A DNA stretch of 64,000 bases from Nonomuraea spiralis (lineage in GTDB: Bacteria; Actinomycetota; Actinomycetes; Streptosporangiales; Streptosporangiaceae), in assembly GCF_014648435.1 (NCBI RefSeq), contig NZ_BMRC01000015.1, positions 62,001-126,000 of the forward strand, given 5' to 3'. Position numbers and translations under genes: made by a program. Below the pieces are notes generated by a model. It was not told the origin of the DNA. It saw nothing but the letters and a program-made list of their open reading frames with translations, and did no database searches. The stretch's first letter is position 1. Every line of letters begins with the position of its first letter. Below, in pieces: positions 1 through 9,192 of this stretch.

Positions 1-1071
1 AGCCAGCAGGACCCGGCCTTCGATCAGCCTGTCGCCCACCTGGCGGGCGATGTGCAACGCCTGGTGCAAAGTGGCGCCGGCCTCGACGACCTCTCCGAGG
101 TCGAGCTGTGCCTCGCCCAGCGCATGCAACACGTACGCCTGGCCGACCAGGTCGTTCAGGTCGAGGGTGAGGGCCAGGGCACGCTCACACTTCCTGATCG
201 CGTCGACGTACCGGCCTTGGCGGTGGTAGACCTCGGCCAGGCGTTTGAATATCTGAGCCTCGGTTCGCTTGCTGCCCGGATTGATGGCCAGCGCGCGATC
301 CAGCAGCCGCGCGGCCTCCTCCAGCCGGCCTTCCAGCATGTGCGCGTGTGAGAGAAAGCCCAGGCCGTGAGCCAGGGCGGTGGTGTCGCCGACCTGCTCG
401 AAGAGTGCCAGCGCCCGTTCCAGTTCTCGCCGCCCCCTGTCGAGATCTCCCCTGAAGACGTGAACCGTGCCGAGGTGGCGGAGCACGATGGCTTGGCTGG
501 GCACGTCTGCGAGCCGCTGGAACAGCTCAAGAGCAGTCGCCAGCAGGTCGGCGGCCTGAGGGAGCCGGCGTCGGCTCAGGTCCAGGGAACCGAGGGAGTA
601 CAACATCGCGGCCTGGCCCGGCAGGTGGGAGGCGGCGCGGCAGGCTTCGAGGGCCCGGGTGGCTACCGTTCGCCAGTCGTCGAAGTAGGCCCGTGACACG
701 AACATATGGACAAAGCTGGCCGCGAGGTCCCAGCACAGATCGGCGAGCCGCAACGTGGCGCTCCGCGTCACAGCGGCCACGAGGTTCAGTCTTTCGCTCT
801 CCAGCCACGCCAGCGGGTCACCCATCAGGGCCGCCTGCGATGCGTCTTCCGGAAGCCAGCGCGGACTGTCACCGCGCGGCACCATCTGGTAGCGGCCGTA
901 CAGCAGGTCGCGGGCCTGCTCCGCCAGGCCGAGCAGCGCACCGAAGGCCCGGCTCAGCACGGCCAGCCTGGCGTCAGGTGATTCCACTGTCTCGGCCTGC
1001 TCCCGGGCGAACAGGCGGATCAGATCGTGGAAGCGGTAACGTGGCTGACCGGCTTCGTCCCTGCCGAGCGG
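1..1071 (-). pseudogene. C-terminal TPR part of the AfsR-like regulator, beyond an in-frame stop; also cut by window start
   Basis: Reading the minus strand in the same frame as the regulator at 1072-2850, this stretch stays fully open to base 1. It encodes the usual AfsR continuation: a segment containing RYRFHDLIRLFARE, then helical TPR-type repeats such as RLEEAARLLDRALAINP and RYVDAIRKCERALAL. The only interruption is the TAG at 1074-1072, where a Glu codon (GAG) would fit the family. The TPR half would be lost unless the stop is read through or internal initiation occurs. A sequencing error is possible. The true C-terminus lies outside the window. Confidence 0.8.
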
Positions 1072-2850
1072 CTACAGCAACTGGGCATCGACAAGCTCCT
1101 CCAGCAGCCGCTCACCATCGTGCACCGTCGTGTCGAGCAGCGCCGCCACCAACCAGGGCGCGAATCCTCCCGGGGCGTCCATCAGCCCCAGCCGCCGGAA
1201 CGCCAGGGCTGCCCGTGCCGACAGTTCGCGATAGGACAGCCCGATGCTGGCGCGGACCTCCAGCCCGCCCCGGCTGAGCTGGTCCAACCGGCTACGCTCG
1301 TCAGCCAGCCGCTCGGCCATTTCGGCGACCGACCACTGCGGCCGCATGGCCAGCTTCGCCGCTGCGATCCGCAACGCCAGCGGTGACCCGTCGCACAGAG
1401 CGGCGAGATCGGCCGCCGGCTCTCGCTCGGCAGCCGCTCGCTCCGCTCCCAGCACACGCGCCAGCAGTTCGGCGGAATCCTGCTCGGTCAGAACCTCCAC
1501 GGGCACCGGAAGCGCGCCGCCGCCCACCAGCAACCCTTCCAGCCGGCGCCTGGAGGTGACGATCACACAACAGCCCGGCGTCGCCGGGAGCAATGGCCGT
1601 ACCTGCGCCGCCGACTGGGCGTTGTCCAGGACCACCAGTACCTTCCGCCCATCCAGGATGCTGCGGAACAACGCGGTCCGCTCCTCGACGCCGGCCGGAA
1701 CCGCCTCCCCGTCCACTCCCAGCGCTCGCAGGAACCGCTCCAGCACCGCCGCCGGTTGTGCCGACTCTCTGTCCAGGTCATAGCCACGAAGATTGGCGAA
1801 CAACTGGCCATCGGGGAACCGGTCGGCCACCAGATGAGCCCACTGCAGGGCCAGTGCGCTCTTGCCCACCCCGGCCACCCCGCTGATCACGCCCATCGGC
1901 AGAAATCGCCCGTCCTGCCGCAGCAACCGATCCAGCGCCCGTAGCTGCGATGTTCGGCCCACGAACGCTGAAACCGGTGGCGGCAACTGTGCCGGCCGTA
2001 CCGTCACGACTGGCCCCGTATCCGCCGGAAGCGGCTCGTCATCCGCGTCCCCGACAACGCGCGGCGCGGGAACCTCCGGTCGTGTGGCGTCGAGAGCGGG
2101 TGGTCCGGCCAGGATCGCCCGCTGGACCTCCCGCAGCCCTCTGCCCGGCTCCACACCCAGTTCTTCCCGGAGATGTCTGCGTCCCCGCTGGTAGATCTCC
2201 AGCGCGTCGGCCTGCCGCTCGGAGTGCCAGAGCGCCAGCATCAACTGCGCGCGCAGCCCCTCACGCAGCGGATGATCCTCCACCAGCCCGGCCAGCCGCG
2301 CCACCACCTCGCGAGGACGGCCACAGGCCAACTCCGCCTCGGCCCACTCCTCCGCGATGCTCAGCCGGGCATCCTCCAGCCCGCGGGCCACCACGGCGAT
2401 CTCGGCGGTGTCGATCTCGGCCAGCACCGGCCCCCGCCACAGCCCGAGCACCCGCCCCAGCATCGCCGCCGCCTGCTCGCTCTGCCCCGCACCGGCGGCC
2501 TTTCGGGCCGCCGCTGCCAGTTCCTCCGCCTCGCGCGCGTCCAGCCATACGCCGTCAGTACGCAGGCGATAGCCGGCCTGCTCGGTGACGATCACTTGTA
2601 CGCCGCAGCCGGCGTCCTTGAACGCCTTACGTAACCCGTGAACATGGATCGGGATCTGGGTGCGTACCGATTCAGGCAGGTGCTCGCCCCAGACCGCGGC
2701 CGCCAAACGATCGATCGACACGACCCGCCCGGCATCCAGCAACAGCGCGGCCAGCAGTGAACGCTGCCGAAGCCCACGCAACCTGACAGGGCGATCCCCG
2801 ACACCGACCTCCAGCGGACCAAGAACTCGAAATTCAATGTGAGCTGTCAT
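1072..2850 (-). CDS. AfsR/SARP-family transcriptional regulator (BTAD + NB-ARC), truncated by amber codon
   Basis: Streptomyces antibiotic regulatory protein architecture: an N-terminal OmpR-like winged helix (about residues 1-95, with LRQRSLLAALLLDAGRVVS), a bacterial transcriptional activation domain (about 100-245), and an NB-ARC ATPase with a P-loop GVAGVGKS ending near residue 331 and a VLVVLDNA Walker B. AfsR-type proteins bind DNA upstream of pathway genes and use ATP as a switch; the effector TPR domain normally follows. Here the frame stops at residue 592 in DAQLL-TAG, and the TPR half continues in frame downstream. SARP-NB-ARC proteins without TPRs exist, so the truncated product could still be active. 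Target genes cannot be named from the sequence. Confidence 0.85.
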   Translation of the reverse strand: MTAHIEFRVLGPLEVGVGDRPVRLRGLRQRSLLAALLLDAGRVVSIDRLAAAVWGEHLPESVRTQIPIHVHGLRKAFKDAGCGVQVIVTEQAGYRLRTDGVWLDAREAEELAAAARKAAGAGQSEQAAAMLGRVLGLWRGPVLAEIDTAEIAVVARGLEDARLSIAEEWAEAELACGRPREVVARLAGLVEDHPLREGLRAQLMLALWHSERQADALEIYQRGRRHLREELGVEPGRGLREVQRAILAGPPALDATRPEVPAPRVVGDADDEPLPADTGPVVTVRPAQLPPPVSAFVGRTSQLRALDRLLRQDGRFLPMGVISGVAGVGKSALALQWAHLVADRFPDGQLFANLRGYDLDRESAQPAAVLERFLRALGVDGEAVPAGVEERTALFRSILDGRKVLVVLDNAQSAAQVRPLLPATPGCCVIVTSRRRLEGLLVGGGALPVPVEVLTEQDSAELLARVLGAERAAAEREPAADLAALCDGSPLALRIAAAKLAMRPQWSVAEMAERLADERSRLDQLSRGGLEVRASIGLSYRELSARAALAFRRLGLMDAPGGFAPWLVAALLDTTVHDGERLLEELVDAQLL

Positions 2851-3123
2851 GACATCCCCGATGACTGTCCAAGATCCTGCGTTCGAATCTCATTGATAAC
2901 AGGCAGGCAAGGGATTCGAGGATCACTTCTGCTGTCTTCCCTCACAGGTGGCTGGGATCTGGTTCGGCCCGGCCACTCGCGGACCGGGCTCCGTCGTCCG
3001 GCACGGACCACCAGGTGGGGCGCGCTGACGGCCGGCGGAGTACACGGCGGACCAAGCAGCCAGGATCGTGCACAGCGGGTCGACCTGATGCGATGTGAAA
3101 TCGAATCGATAACACGCCCAAAC
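2851..3123. other. Intergenic region upstream of the AfsR-like gene
   Basis: About 270 bp between the regulator start and the transposase remnant. An ORF runs through it on each strand, but neither resembles a protein family. It presumably holds the promoter of the minus-strand regulator. No convincing -35/-10 pair or operator was identified. Confidence 0.3.
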
Positions 3124-3331
3124 GACGTCCTGGGCATGGCCGTGCAGATCGTCAAAGGGGTTCGTGATCCTGCCGCGCAGGTGAGTGGTCGAGCGGAGTT
3201 TCGCCTGGATGATGCGACATCGCCACCTTGCGCGCTGCTGCGAACGCAAACCCGCGCATCACCGCGCAATGATCTGGTGGGCCACCGTCCGCCAGATGAC
3301 CCGGCGACTGACCCGAGAGCCGGCAGTCCGG
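3124..3331 (+). mobile_element. IS5-family transposase remnant, frameshifted
   Basis: One frame reads MAVQIVKGVRD (from about 3136). A second frame, starting at the GTG at 3185, reads VVERSFAWMMRHRHLARCCE followed by a Trp-rich segment and RQMTRRLTRE. Together these match the C-terminal end of IS5-group DDE transposases (TVQIVKRP...RRWVVERTFAWL...RLARDYE...). The two pieces are in different frames and the catalytic N-terminal part is missing, so this is a dead insertion-sequence fragment. No terminal inverted repeats or target duplications were seen. Confidence 0.75.
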
Positions 3332-3351
3332 CCACTACCCGGCCGCTGGAA

Positions 3352-3501
3352 CGACCCGCCTGGAAAGGAACCGAGCTCGCCGCCGTCCTCGGTATCCACA
3401 ACGTCAACAGCTTCCGCGTCCAGCTCTCCCAATGGTCCCGCCAAGGCCACATCCACAAGATCGGCCCAGCCCTGTACGGATCTGCGCTCACAACGGCTTG
3501 A
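3352..3501 (+). pseudogene. Short helix-turn-helix-like C-terminal fragment of unknown origin
   Basis: The reading frame ending at 3501 encodes ELAAVLGIHNVNSFRVQLS, then QWSRQGHIHKIGPALYG. The pattern is that of a winged-helix tail (LAxxLGIxNxNSFRxQLxxW). No ribosome-binding site or credible start is visible and it lies just after the transposase remnant, so it is probably the end of a degraded gene. Its function is not recognised. Confidence 0.35.
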
Positions 3502-3732
3502 GCGGTCCAGGAGGACACCGCCGGTGTGTCGCCGACGAGAGGAAAGCGTGGCACGCTTCCAGCTCGGGCTGTTGGCGTTCCCTGCCGGACTTCTTGAATT
3601 CGCCGTGCCTGAGATCCGAAGGTCGTCAGCGCCCAGCCTCTCTGCGCCTGCACCACACCAGCCGCAACGACCTCTGCTACCCTCTGCGGCGGCCTGAAAG
3701 GACAGTTCCGGCAGGATCGCGAGAAAAGCCTA

Positions 3733-4767
3733 ATGATGAGTGAGCATCTGATGGAATACGGCGGGCTGCCGGTCTTCGCGTTCAGCGAGGAAACTGATCC
3801 GTCGAGCGGCCTTCCGCCGGCCCGGGACGTGGCATGGCACATATCCTGGGAATGGGACAGCATCCGTTTCAGGGATATCTTCGATCCCTTCTTGGACGCA
3901 GTCGACACGACCCAGGTCAGCCATCTCATCATCGGATACTGGGGGTCGTGTGAAGACGACGTCTACCCGCCCGATGTTTTGATCGAAGCCGTAGACCGGC
4001 TCCCCGCCTTGAAATCACTGTTCCTCGGCTACCTGCATGATCCATGGCAGGAATTCAGTTACGTCGACTCTCGTAGCCTCGATCCGCTGCTGCGGGCATT
4101 CCCGGCGCTGGAACGCCTGGATGTACACGGGGACGACCTGGAACTCAGCCCGTTCCGCAGTGAGACGCTCCGGACGCTGCGCTTCGAGTCGGACGCGCTG
4201 CCCGCCGAAGTCGTGCGGGCGGTTGGCGCCAGTGATTTGCCCAGCCTGGAACACTTGGGGATGTGGCTCGGCTTTGAGGCCAACGGCTGCACGGTCACGC
4301 TCGACGACCTCGCCCCGTTGATGTCCGGGGAACGGCTGCCCGCGCTGCGTCACCTTGGTCTGGAGAGAAGCTCGTTTCAGGACGACATCGCCGAAGCGGT
4401 CGCGGTCGCGCCGATCGTGGCGCGGTTGGAGTCGCTGAGCCTGGCCCTGGGCCAACTCACTGACCGGGGCGCGGAGGCGTTGCTGCTCGGGCAGCCCCTC
4501 ACCCACCTCAAGCGGCTCTACCTGTGCGACGACCCCGAGCGTGACGGCTTCTTCACTGACCGATATGCGAGGGCGTGGTTTCTCCCCAGGAAGGGACAGG
4601 TCCTCGCGTCCCCCGAGCGACTCGACCTGGGCGCCGCCCCTCACAGGGACCACCTCGGGAGTTTCCACTGTGTCGACCACCACGTCTTCAGTGACGCCAT
4701 GACGGAACGGCTGCGCGTCACGCTGCCGAACGCCGAGTTCTCATTCTGCCTTTACGGTGCAAGGTAG
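3733..4767 (+). CDS. STM4015-like leucine-rich-repeat protein
   Basis: A 344-aa cytoplasmic protein with no signal peptide. After about 90 residues it shows repeated leucine-rich units (LPALKSLFLGYLHD, FPALERLDVHGDDLE, LPSLEHLGMWLGFE, LPALRHLGLERSSF, ARLESLSLALGQL, LTHLKRLYLCDDPE), typical of the STM4015 family. In other genomes this family sits beside STM4011-STM4014 (radical SAM and associated proteins); none of these partners is in this window, so it is an orphan. Start chosen at the first of two adjacent ATGs (3733/3736); the ribosome-binding site is weak. The biochemical role is unknown, probably protein binding. Confidence 0.75.
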   Translation: MMSEHLMEYGGLPVFAFSEETDPSSGLPPARDVAWHISWEWDSIRFRDIFDPFLDAVDTTQVSHLIIGYWGSCEDDVYPPDVLIEAVDRLPALKSLFLGYLHDPWQEFSYVDSRSLDPLLRAFPALERLDVHGDDLELSPFRSETLRTLRFESDALPAEVVRAVGASDLPSLEHLGMWLGFEANGCTVTLDDLAPLMSGERLPALRHLGLERSSFQDDIAEAVAVAPIVARLESLSLALGQLTDRGAEALLLGQPLTHLKRLYLCDDPERDGFFTDRYARAWFLPRKGQVLASPERLDLGAAPHRDHLGSFHCVDHHVFSDAMTERLRVTLPNAEFSFCLYGAR

Positions 4768-5005
4768 GGGATAGACGTGGACCGCTTAGCGGTTCAGTCG
4801 ACGATCATGAGAGGTCCGCGGCATCGACATCGATGAGCTGATCGCGGCAATGCCGGCCAGGTATTGCGATCGACCCCGTCCCATCTCCGCAGCAGGGTCC
4901 GGTTCCCTCGACTGTCAGAAGTCCTTTCCTGTCCCCAGAGTCGACGCGCGACCCCACCCAAACCGTCTGCTAACAGGCACTTAGAGATCGGGATGGCGGA
5001 CAACG

Positions 5006-5386
5006 ATGCTGATCGTGACCATTGAGAGCCTGCCGGGTTATGAGATCCAGGCGGTCTACGACCACGTGACCGGGCTGGTCGCGGGCGCCCCCAACACCAT
5101 CCAGGACTGGTCGAACGTGCTCAGCGAACTCGGCCGCCCGCCCGACATACCCGGCGAGCTCGACTTGATCAGGCAGCAGGCGACCGGACTGATGATCCAC
5201 AAGGCTCGGCAACTGGGCGCCAACGCGATCATCGGCATGCGTTACGAGAGCGTCCACGCGGGCGTCCAGGGATGGGCGGGCATCTGCGCGTACGGCACGG
5301 CGGTGTGGGCGCAGCCGGTGAGCCTCTGGGCCCGGCAGCAGTACGGCAAGATGGCCGAGGCCGGGAGGGTTCCGCCACTGCCGTGA
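5006..5386 (+). CDS. YbjQ/UPF0145 family protein (heavy-metal-binding domain)
   Basis: A 126-aa protein beginning MLIVTIESLPGYEIQ and containing the family core ARQLGANAIIGMRYES. PF01906 (YbjQ) proteins form small ring-shaped oligomers; some are annotated as metal-binding, but the function is not settled. Length fits the family (about 105-130 aa). It stands alone, with about 240 bp on each side, and no metal-resistance genes are adjacent. Confidence 0.85.
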   Translation: MLIVTIESLPGYEIQAVYDHVTGLVAGAPNTIQDWSNVLSELGRPPDIPGELDLIRQQATGLMIHKARQLGANAIIGMRYESVHAGVQGWAGICAYGTAVWAQPVSLWARQQYGKMAEAGRVPPLP

Positions 5387-5633
5387 CGTCCATTCGGCTG
5401 ACCACCGATGTGATCCCTCCGGGGGAGATGAGATCCGGCCCATCAGGGGCGGGTGGAGCGAGCGTGCGGATGATCGGAGAGCTGGGCAGACCTGGCCCGG
5501 ATGAATCGGATCGATAGCGATTCGAAAGCCGGCCCTTCTAGTTTCCGGCATCAACGAAATCCACCGCATCGAGTTCGAAGCCCTCACGCGTCTGTGAGCG
5601 GATGCGGTTCGCGTACGCAATGAAGGAGTCTCA

Positions 5634-6647
5634 TTGAGACACGGCAAGTGGTTGTCCGCGACGACGGGCGCGGCCCTGGTCACCACCCTCGGCATGACCG
5701 TTCCGGCGCAGGCCGTGAGCGGCGGGGATGCCTATGGCTGGGTGGTCATGGGCGACGGGAAGGCCCACCAGGTCGTGGTGCTGGACTCTCGAAACACGTC
5801 GTGGGACCCGGCAAAGGATCCCGGGGCGCTGAAGTGGAAGTGGAAGCCGTCCGCGAAGAACGGATTCCCCGAGGCCGAGCTCGATGACTGCACGTTGTGC
5901 TCGGGGGCGATCGCGGACGCCCGGCTCCGCTACGGCGGACCCCGCCAGAGCGGAGGCAAGTCGGTCCTCGCGGTGAACGACGGCGGGTTCATCGGCGTGG
6001 CGTCCTACCCGTCGGGCCAGCGCCTGTGGGCCGTGGACACGGGCGGCGACGGGATCCTGCCCCACGCCGTCGAGCTGCTTCCCGACGGGAATGTCGCCGC
6101 CGCGGCCACCAAGGGGAGCTGGGTGCGGGTCTACACGGCTTCCCAGAGCTCGACTTCGAAGAAGTACGCGGAGTTCAAACTGCCCGGCGGTCATGGTGTG
6201 CTCTGGGATCCGGCGGCTGAGCTTCTGTGGGCGCTCGGCGACAACGATCTGGTGGCTCTCAAGGTCGGCGGCACGCCCGCACAGCCGACCCTGACCGAGA
6301 CCCAGCGGGTCGCGCTTCCCGGCAAGAAGGGCGGCCACGACATGGCCCCGGTCTTCGGTGACAAGGGCCGGCTGTGGATCACTACGAACGACGCCGTCTA
6401 CCAGTACGTGAAATCGACGAGCACCTTCACCACCGAGTACGCGAACGCCGACAAGGTGAACGTACGGCTCGTCAAATCGGTTGGTGATCAGCAGGGCACC
6501 GGGCAGATTCTCAGGACCCGGCCGAAGAGCGGCTGCGGCGCGTCCTGGTGCACCGACACCGTGGAGTTCTTCGGCGGCACCGCGTCCCGCACCCTGCCGG
6601 GTGCCAAGATCTACAAAGCCCGCTGGTTCAGGCCGGACTACCAGTGA
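5634..6647 (+). CDS. Secreted DUF6528-like beta-propeller protein
   Basis: A 337-aa protein with a Sec signal peptide (RHGKWL, then a hydrophobic stretch ending in PAQAVS). The mature part starts GWVVMGDGKAHQVVVLDS, contains repeated short beta-strand segments, and has Cys pairs (CTLC, and a later CGASWC). This matches extracellular actinobacterial proteins annotated DUF6528, which likely fold as a propeller. TTG is used as start, placed by GAAGGAG about 7 nt upstream. Substrate unknown. Confidence 0.65.
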   Translation: MRHGKWLSATTGAALVTTLGMTVPAQAVSGGDAYGWVVMGDGKAHQVVVLDSRNTSWDPAKDPGALKWKWKPSAKNGFPEAELDDCTLCSGAIADARLRYGGPRQSGGKSVLAVNDGGFIGVASYPSGQRLWAVDTGGDGILPHAVELLPDGNVAAAATKGSWVRVYTASQSSTSKKYAEFKLPGGHGVLWDPAAELLWALGDNDLVALKVGGTPAQPTLTETQRVALPGKKGGHDMAPVFGDKGRLWITTNDAVYQYVKSTSTFTTEYANADKVNVRLVKSVGDQQGTGQILRTRPKSGCGASWCTDTVEFFGGTASRTLPGAKIYKARWFRPDYQ

Positions 6648-6884
6648 GTCGACGGCTTCGCCTCCGATGAAGCTTCGATGAAGGTGTGATCGTCCTGACC
6701 GCCGTGGACCCCAAGGGCTCAGGGTGCCGCTTTTCACCATGCGACTCGGCGCGGAGATGACCAGCCGGCGGTGCCAGGACGACAAGGTGCGGGCGTCACG
6801 ATCCGATGGCGCCTGCCATGCGGGATCGCTCCTGGCCGGAGCTCCTGGTCAGAGGCGATTCTGCACATGATGTTGAACGCGGCA

Positions 6885-7259
6885 CTAACAGTGGCTGACG
6901 CCCGGGAACGGGTCCTTCCAGGTAAAGATGTTCTCCGCCGCGAGGTAGCCGCTGCGCCCGTTGACGTCGCCGTACGTCTTGTACCAGATGCTGTTCCCGC
7001 CTCCGTGCTTCTGCCCGGAGACATAGCACTGGAAGTAGCTGGGGTTCGACTTCAGCCTGTCCACGACATCCTTGGTGACGTCGCTGTAGCGCGGGTAGCG
7101 CCATAGGCTCACCCCGGCCTTGTTCCCGCAGTACAGGTGTCCGCTCTTGGCGTAGCACGCCGGGTTGCCCTGCGCCTGCGCCGGAGCCGTCACCAGGAGG
7201 CTCGTGCCGAGCAACGCCAGCCCGCCGGCCGCCATCGCGATTTTCGCGTGTAGTCGCAT
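6885..7259 (-). CDS. Small secreted cysteine-containing protein, SH3-like
   Basis: A 124-aa product. The start at 7259 (MRLHAKIAMAAGGLALLG...) follows GAGAGGA by 7 nt and gives a clear signal peptide cleaved near APAQA. The mature domain has four cysteines (ACYAKSGHLYC, FQC, final SHC) and the segment VSGQKHGGGNSIWYKTYGD, which resembles small bacterial SH3-like or surface modules. No catalytic motif is visible. A longer frame extending upstream to 7313 lacks an RBS and would bury the signal peptide. Confidence 0.6.
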   Translation of the reverse strand: MRLHAKIAMAAGGLALLGTSLLVTAPAQAQGNPACYAKSGHLYCGNKAGVSLWRYPRYSDVTKDVVDRLKSNPSYFQCYVSGQKHGGGNSIWYKTYGDVNGRSGYLAAENIFTWKDPFPGVSHC

Positions 7260-7399
7260 TTCATGTCCTCTCGCCCGAAGCTGCAACGTTTTGGGCGACG
7301 CTAGGCGCGACATCTTCAGATCCGCTATTGATGTGATTCACACGCCACGCCTGAGGGCCCAGACGTCCTCGGGCCCAGGACGGCGGCTCGCCCCTGGAC

Positions 7400-7744
7400 A
7401 TGACCACCACACTGCGCTGGCCGACCGCCTGGATCCGCGAGCAGATCGACCAGATGGACTGGTCACCCGCCTACCGGAACAAACACCTGGCCGCACTACG
7501 CGGCGTGCTCAAGGAAGCCTGGAAGCTCGGCCTGCTCAGCACCGACGACCACCAGCGCGCCGTGGCCCTGGCCCCGTTCGGCGGTCACCGGGAGCCGACC
7601 GGCCAGCACGTCCCGGACATCGTCATCGGCAGGGGCGACAAACAGCGCCGCATCCCCGTCAATTCCTCCGCCGCCCGCCGCCCGCCTCCGCGTCCCCACC
7701 GTCACGCCCCTGCTGTCCACCACGCCCGCGCAGCAGCGACCTGA
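7400..7744 (+). pseudogene. Tyrosine site-specific recombinase remnant with internal deletion
   Basis: The frame shows AYRNKHLAALRGVLKEAWKL then GLLSTDDHQRAVAL, characteristic of the SAM-like core-binding domain of phage-type integrases, followed by HVPDIVIGRGDKQRRIPVN. In intact enzymes the VPD and the IGKGxKQR segments are separated by about 80 residues containing the first catalytic Arg; here they are fused. The C-terminal HxxR and Tyr region is replaced by low-complexity Pro/Arg. The enzyme must be inactive. It lies on the left side of the eCIS locus and may mark an old integration. Confidence 0.75.
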
Positions 7745-7906
7745 CGCCACGACGTGAGAAGGATCAGCGGTGGCGTCCGTCCTCGACCTTGAGGATCCGC
7801 CGTGACCGGCTGTTCTGACGTATGCGTTGGAGGCCCCGGCGGCTCCACGGACAATTGATAACATTACGGAGTGTACTGACTACGTCCGGCGACAATCGGG
7901 GGATTG

Positions 7907-8806
7907 ATGGGTGTCGGTCAGATGCTCCGTTTCGGGTTGCTCGCCGCCGCCGTCAGCCCCGCCTGGTGCCTCCACACCAACTCTGGACCAGGACCCATGG
8001 CAGCGGACTCGACCGGGGTTCTCTTCGACGACTTCTCCTACTCCGGCGCATCGGATCCGCTGCTCGCCATGCGCGGCTGGACCGTCCGCTCCGGCCGCGG
8101 CGGACCCGGCGTGCCAGGCGTGAGCTGGTCGCCGTCGGCCGTCAGCTTCCCCGACGGGCTGCTGACGCTCGACTCCGTCACGGACGGGACCGCCGCCGGC
8201 ACCGTGCAGGCTGCCCTCTTCACCACGCGTCAACGCTTTCGCGAGGGCACGTACGCCTCCAGGGTGCGCTTCGGCGACACCCCCGTGAGCGGCCCTGACG
8301 GCGGGCACGTGGTGCAGGCCTTCTTCACCATCACCCCGCTCCGGAAGGACAAGGACCCCGACTACAGCGAACTGGATTTCGAGTACCTGCCGAACGGCGG
8401 ATGGGGGGCGCAGGACACGAGACTGTACGCCACGAGCTGGGAGACCTACCAGGCCGAACCGTGGGACGCGGTGAGAACCCAAACCACAGAACGGGCAAGC
8501 TTCGCCGGTTGGCACGACTTGGTGATCCAGGTCTCCGACGGACGCATGAGGTACTACGTGGATGGCCGCCTCTTCGCCGACCACGGCGGCATCTACTATC
8601 CGGAGCAGCTCATGCGCATCCAGTTCAATCAGTGGTTCGCGGACCTGGACGGCGGCTCGAACCCGCGGACCTACCGGCTGCAGGTGGACTGGATCTATCA
8701 CAGCAAGGGCGAGACAGTCTCCCCCCCCGACGTACGGAACAGAGTTGCGGGCTTCCGTGCTGCGGGGATCGATTTCCGTGACACCGTTCCCTCTCCGTCC
8801 GAGTAG
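7907..8806 (+). CDS. Secreted glycoside hydrolase family 16-like protein
   Basis: A 299-aa protein with a jelly-roll pattern: LFDDFSY near the N-terminus, a catalytic ELDFEY motif (E155, D157, E159; the ExDxE variant of GH16), and downstream strands WHDLVIQVSDGRMRYYVDG and QFNQWFADLDGG. GH16 enzymes cleave beta-1,3/1,4-glucans or related galactans using the two Glu residues. A hydrophobic N-terminus with WC resembles an export signal, so it likely acts outside the cell. Start options are TTG 7904, ATG 7907 and ATG 7922; 7907 has a purine-rich RBS (CGGGGGA). It is separated from the eCIS operon by 386 bp. Confidence 0.75.
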   Translation: MGVGQMLRFGLLAAAVSPAWCLHTNSGPGPMAADSTGVLFDDFSYSGASDPLLAMRGWTVRSGRGGPGVPGVSWSPSAVSFPDGLLTLDSVTDGTAAGTVQAALFTTRQRFREGTYASRVRFGDTPVSGPDGGHVVQAFFTITPLRKDKDPDYSELDFEYLPNGGWGAQDTRLYATSWETYQAEPWDAVRTQTTERASFAGWHDLVIQVSDGRMRYYVDGRLFADHGGIYYPEQLMRIQFNQWFADLDGGSNPRTYRLQVDWIYHSKGETVSPPDVRNRVAGFRAAGIDFRDTVPSPSE

Positions 8807-9192
8807 GCAGGTCTCGCGCCGACAGACCCGCGCCGGGGAGATCGAAGCCCGCGGCCAGAAGACACCGACATACATCATGACCTGGTCAGATGATGACGAA
8901 AACGGGGCACTTCATCTCCGGCGCGTTTGTTGACGGTCGCGCGCCCGAATGAGCATGCTCGACACTGCGACCAGGCAACTTCTTCCTCGCGGCGACGCGG
9001 TGGTCCCCTCAGGCCAAGCTGGCGTGTGATGCCCGTCATCAATGGAGCGCTGTGGTGCCAGACGCCGGTCGGCCACTGATCGTCGCAGTCACCGACAACA
9101 TCCGGATCGACAGGCATCGACAGGCTCGACGGTCGAGGCTTCTCGGCGTTGAGACGATTCCAAGCCGTGCCATGCGGCGACGACAGGAGGCG
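8807..9192. promoter_or_regulatory. Intergenic region carrying the presumed eCIS operon promoter
   Basis: This 386-bp stretch contains no recognisable gene. An upstream extension of the sheath frame to 9052 exists but lacks family similarity. AGGAGG at about 9185-9190 is the ribosome-binding site for the sheath gene. A short palindrome CTCGA-CGG-TCGAG lies near 9127-9139. No confident -35/-10 pair was found, and the region would have to contain the promoter of the 16.7-kb operon. Confidence 0.4.

Noticed and set aside
2839..3501. A 220-codon plus-strand ORF as one intact gene
   Set aside because: It mixes non-coding sequence, part of a transposase frame and an HTH-like tail; the transposase continues in another frame, so this is a composite of relics.
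4768..5005. Bulged inverted repeat (GATCGC...CAAT / ATTGCGATC) as a terminator or RNA element
   Set aside because: The stem is interrupted, lacks a T-tract and has no conserved context, so support is too weak to annotate.
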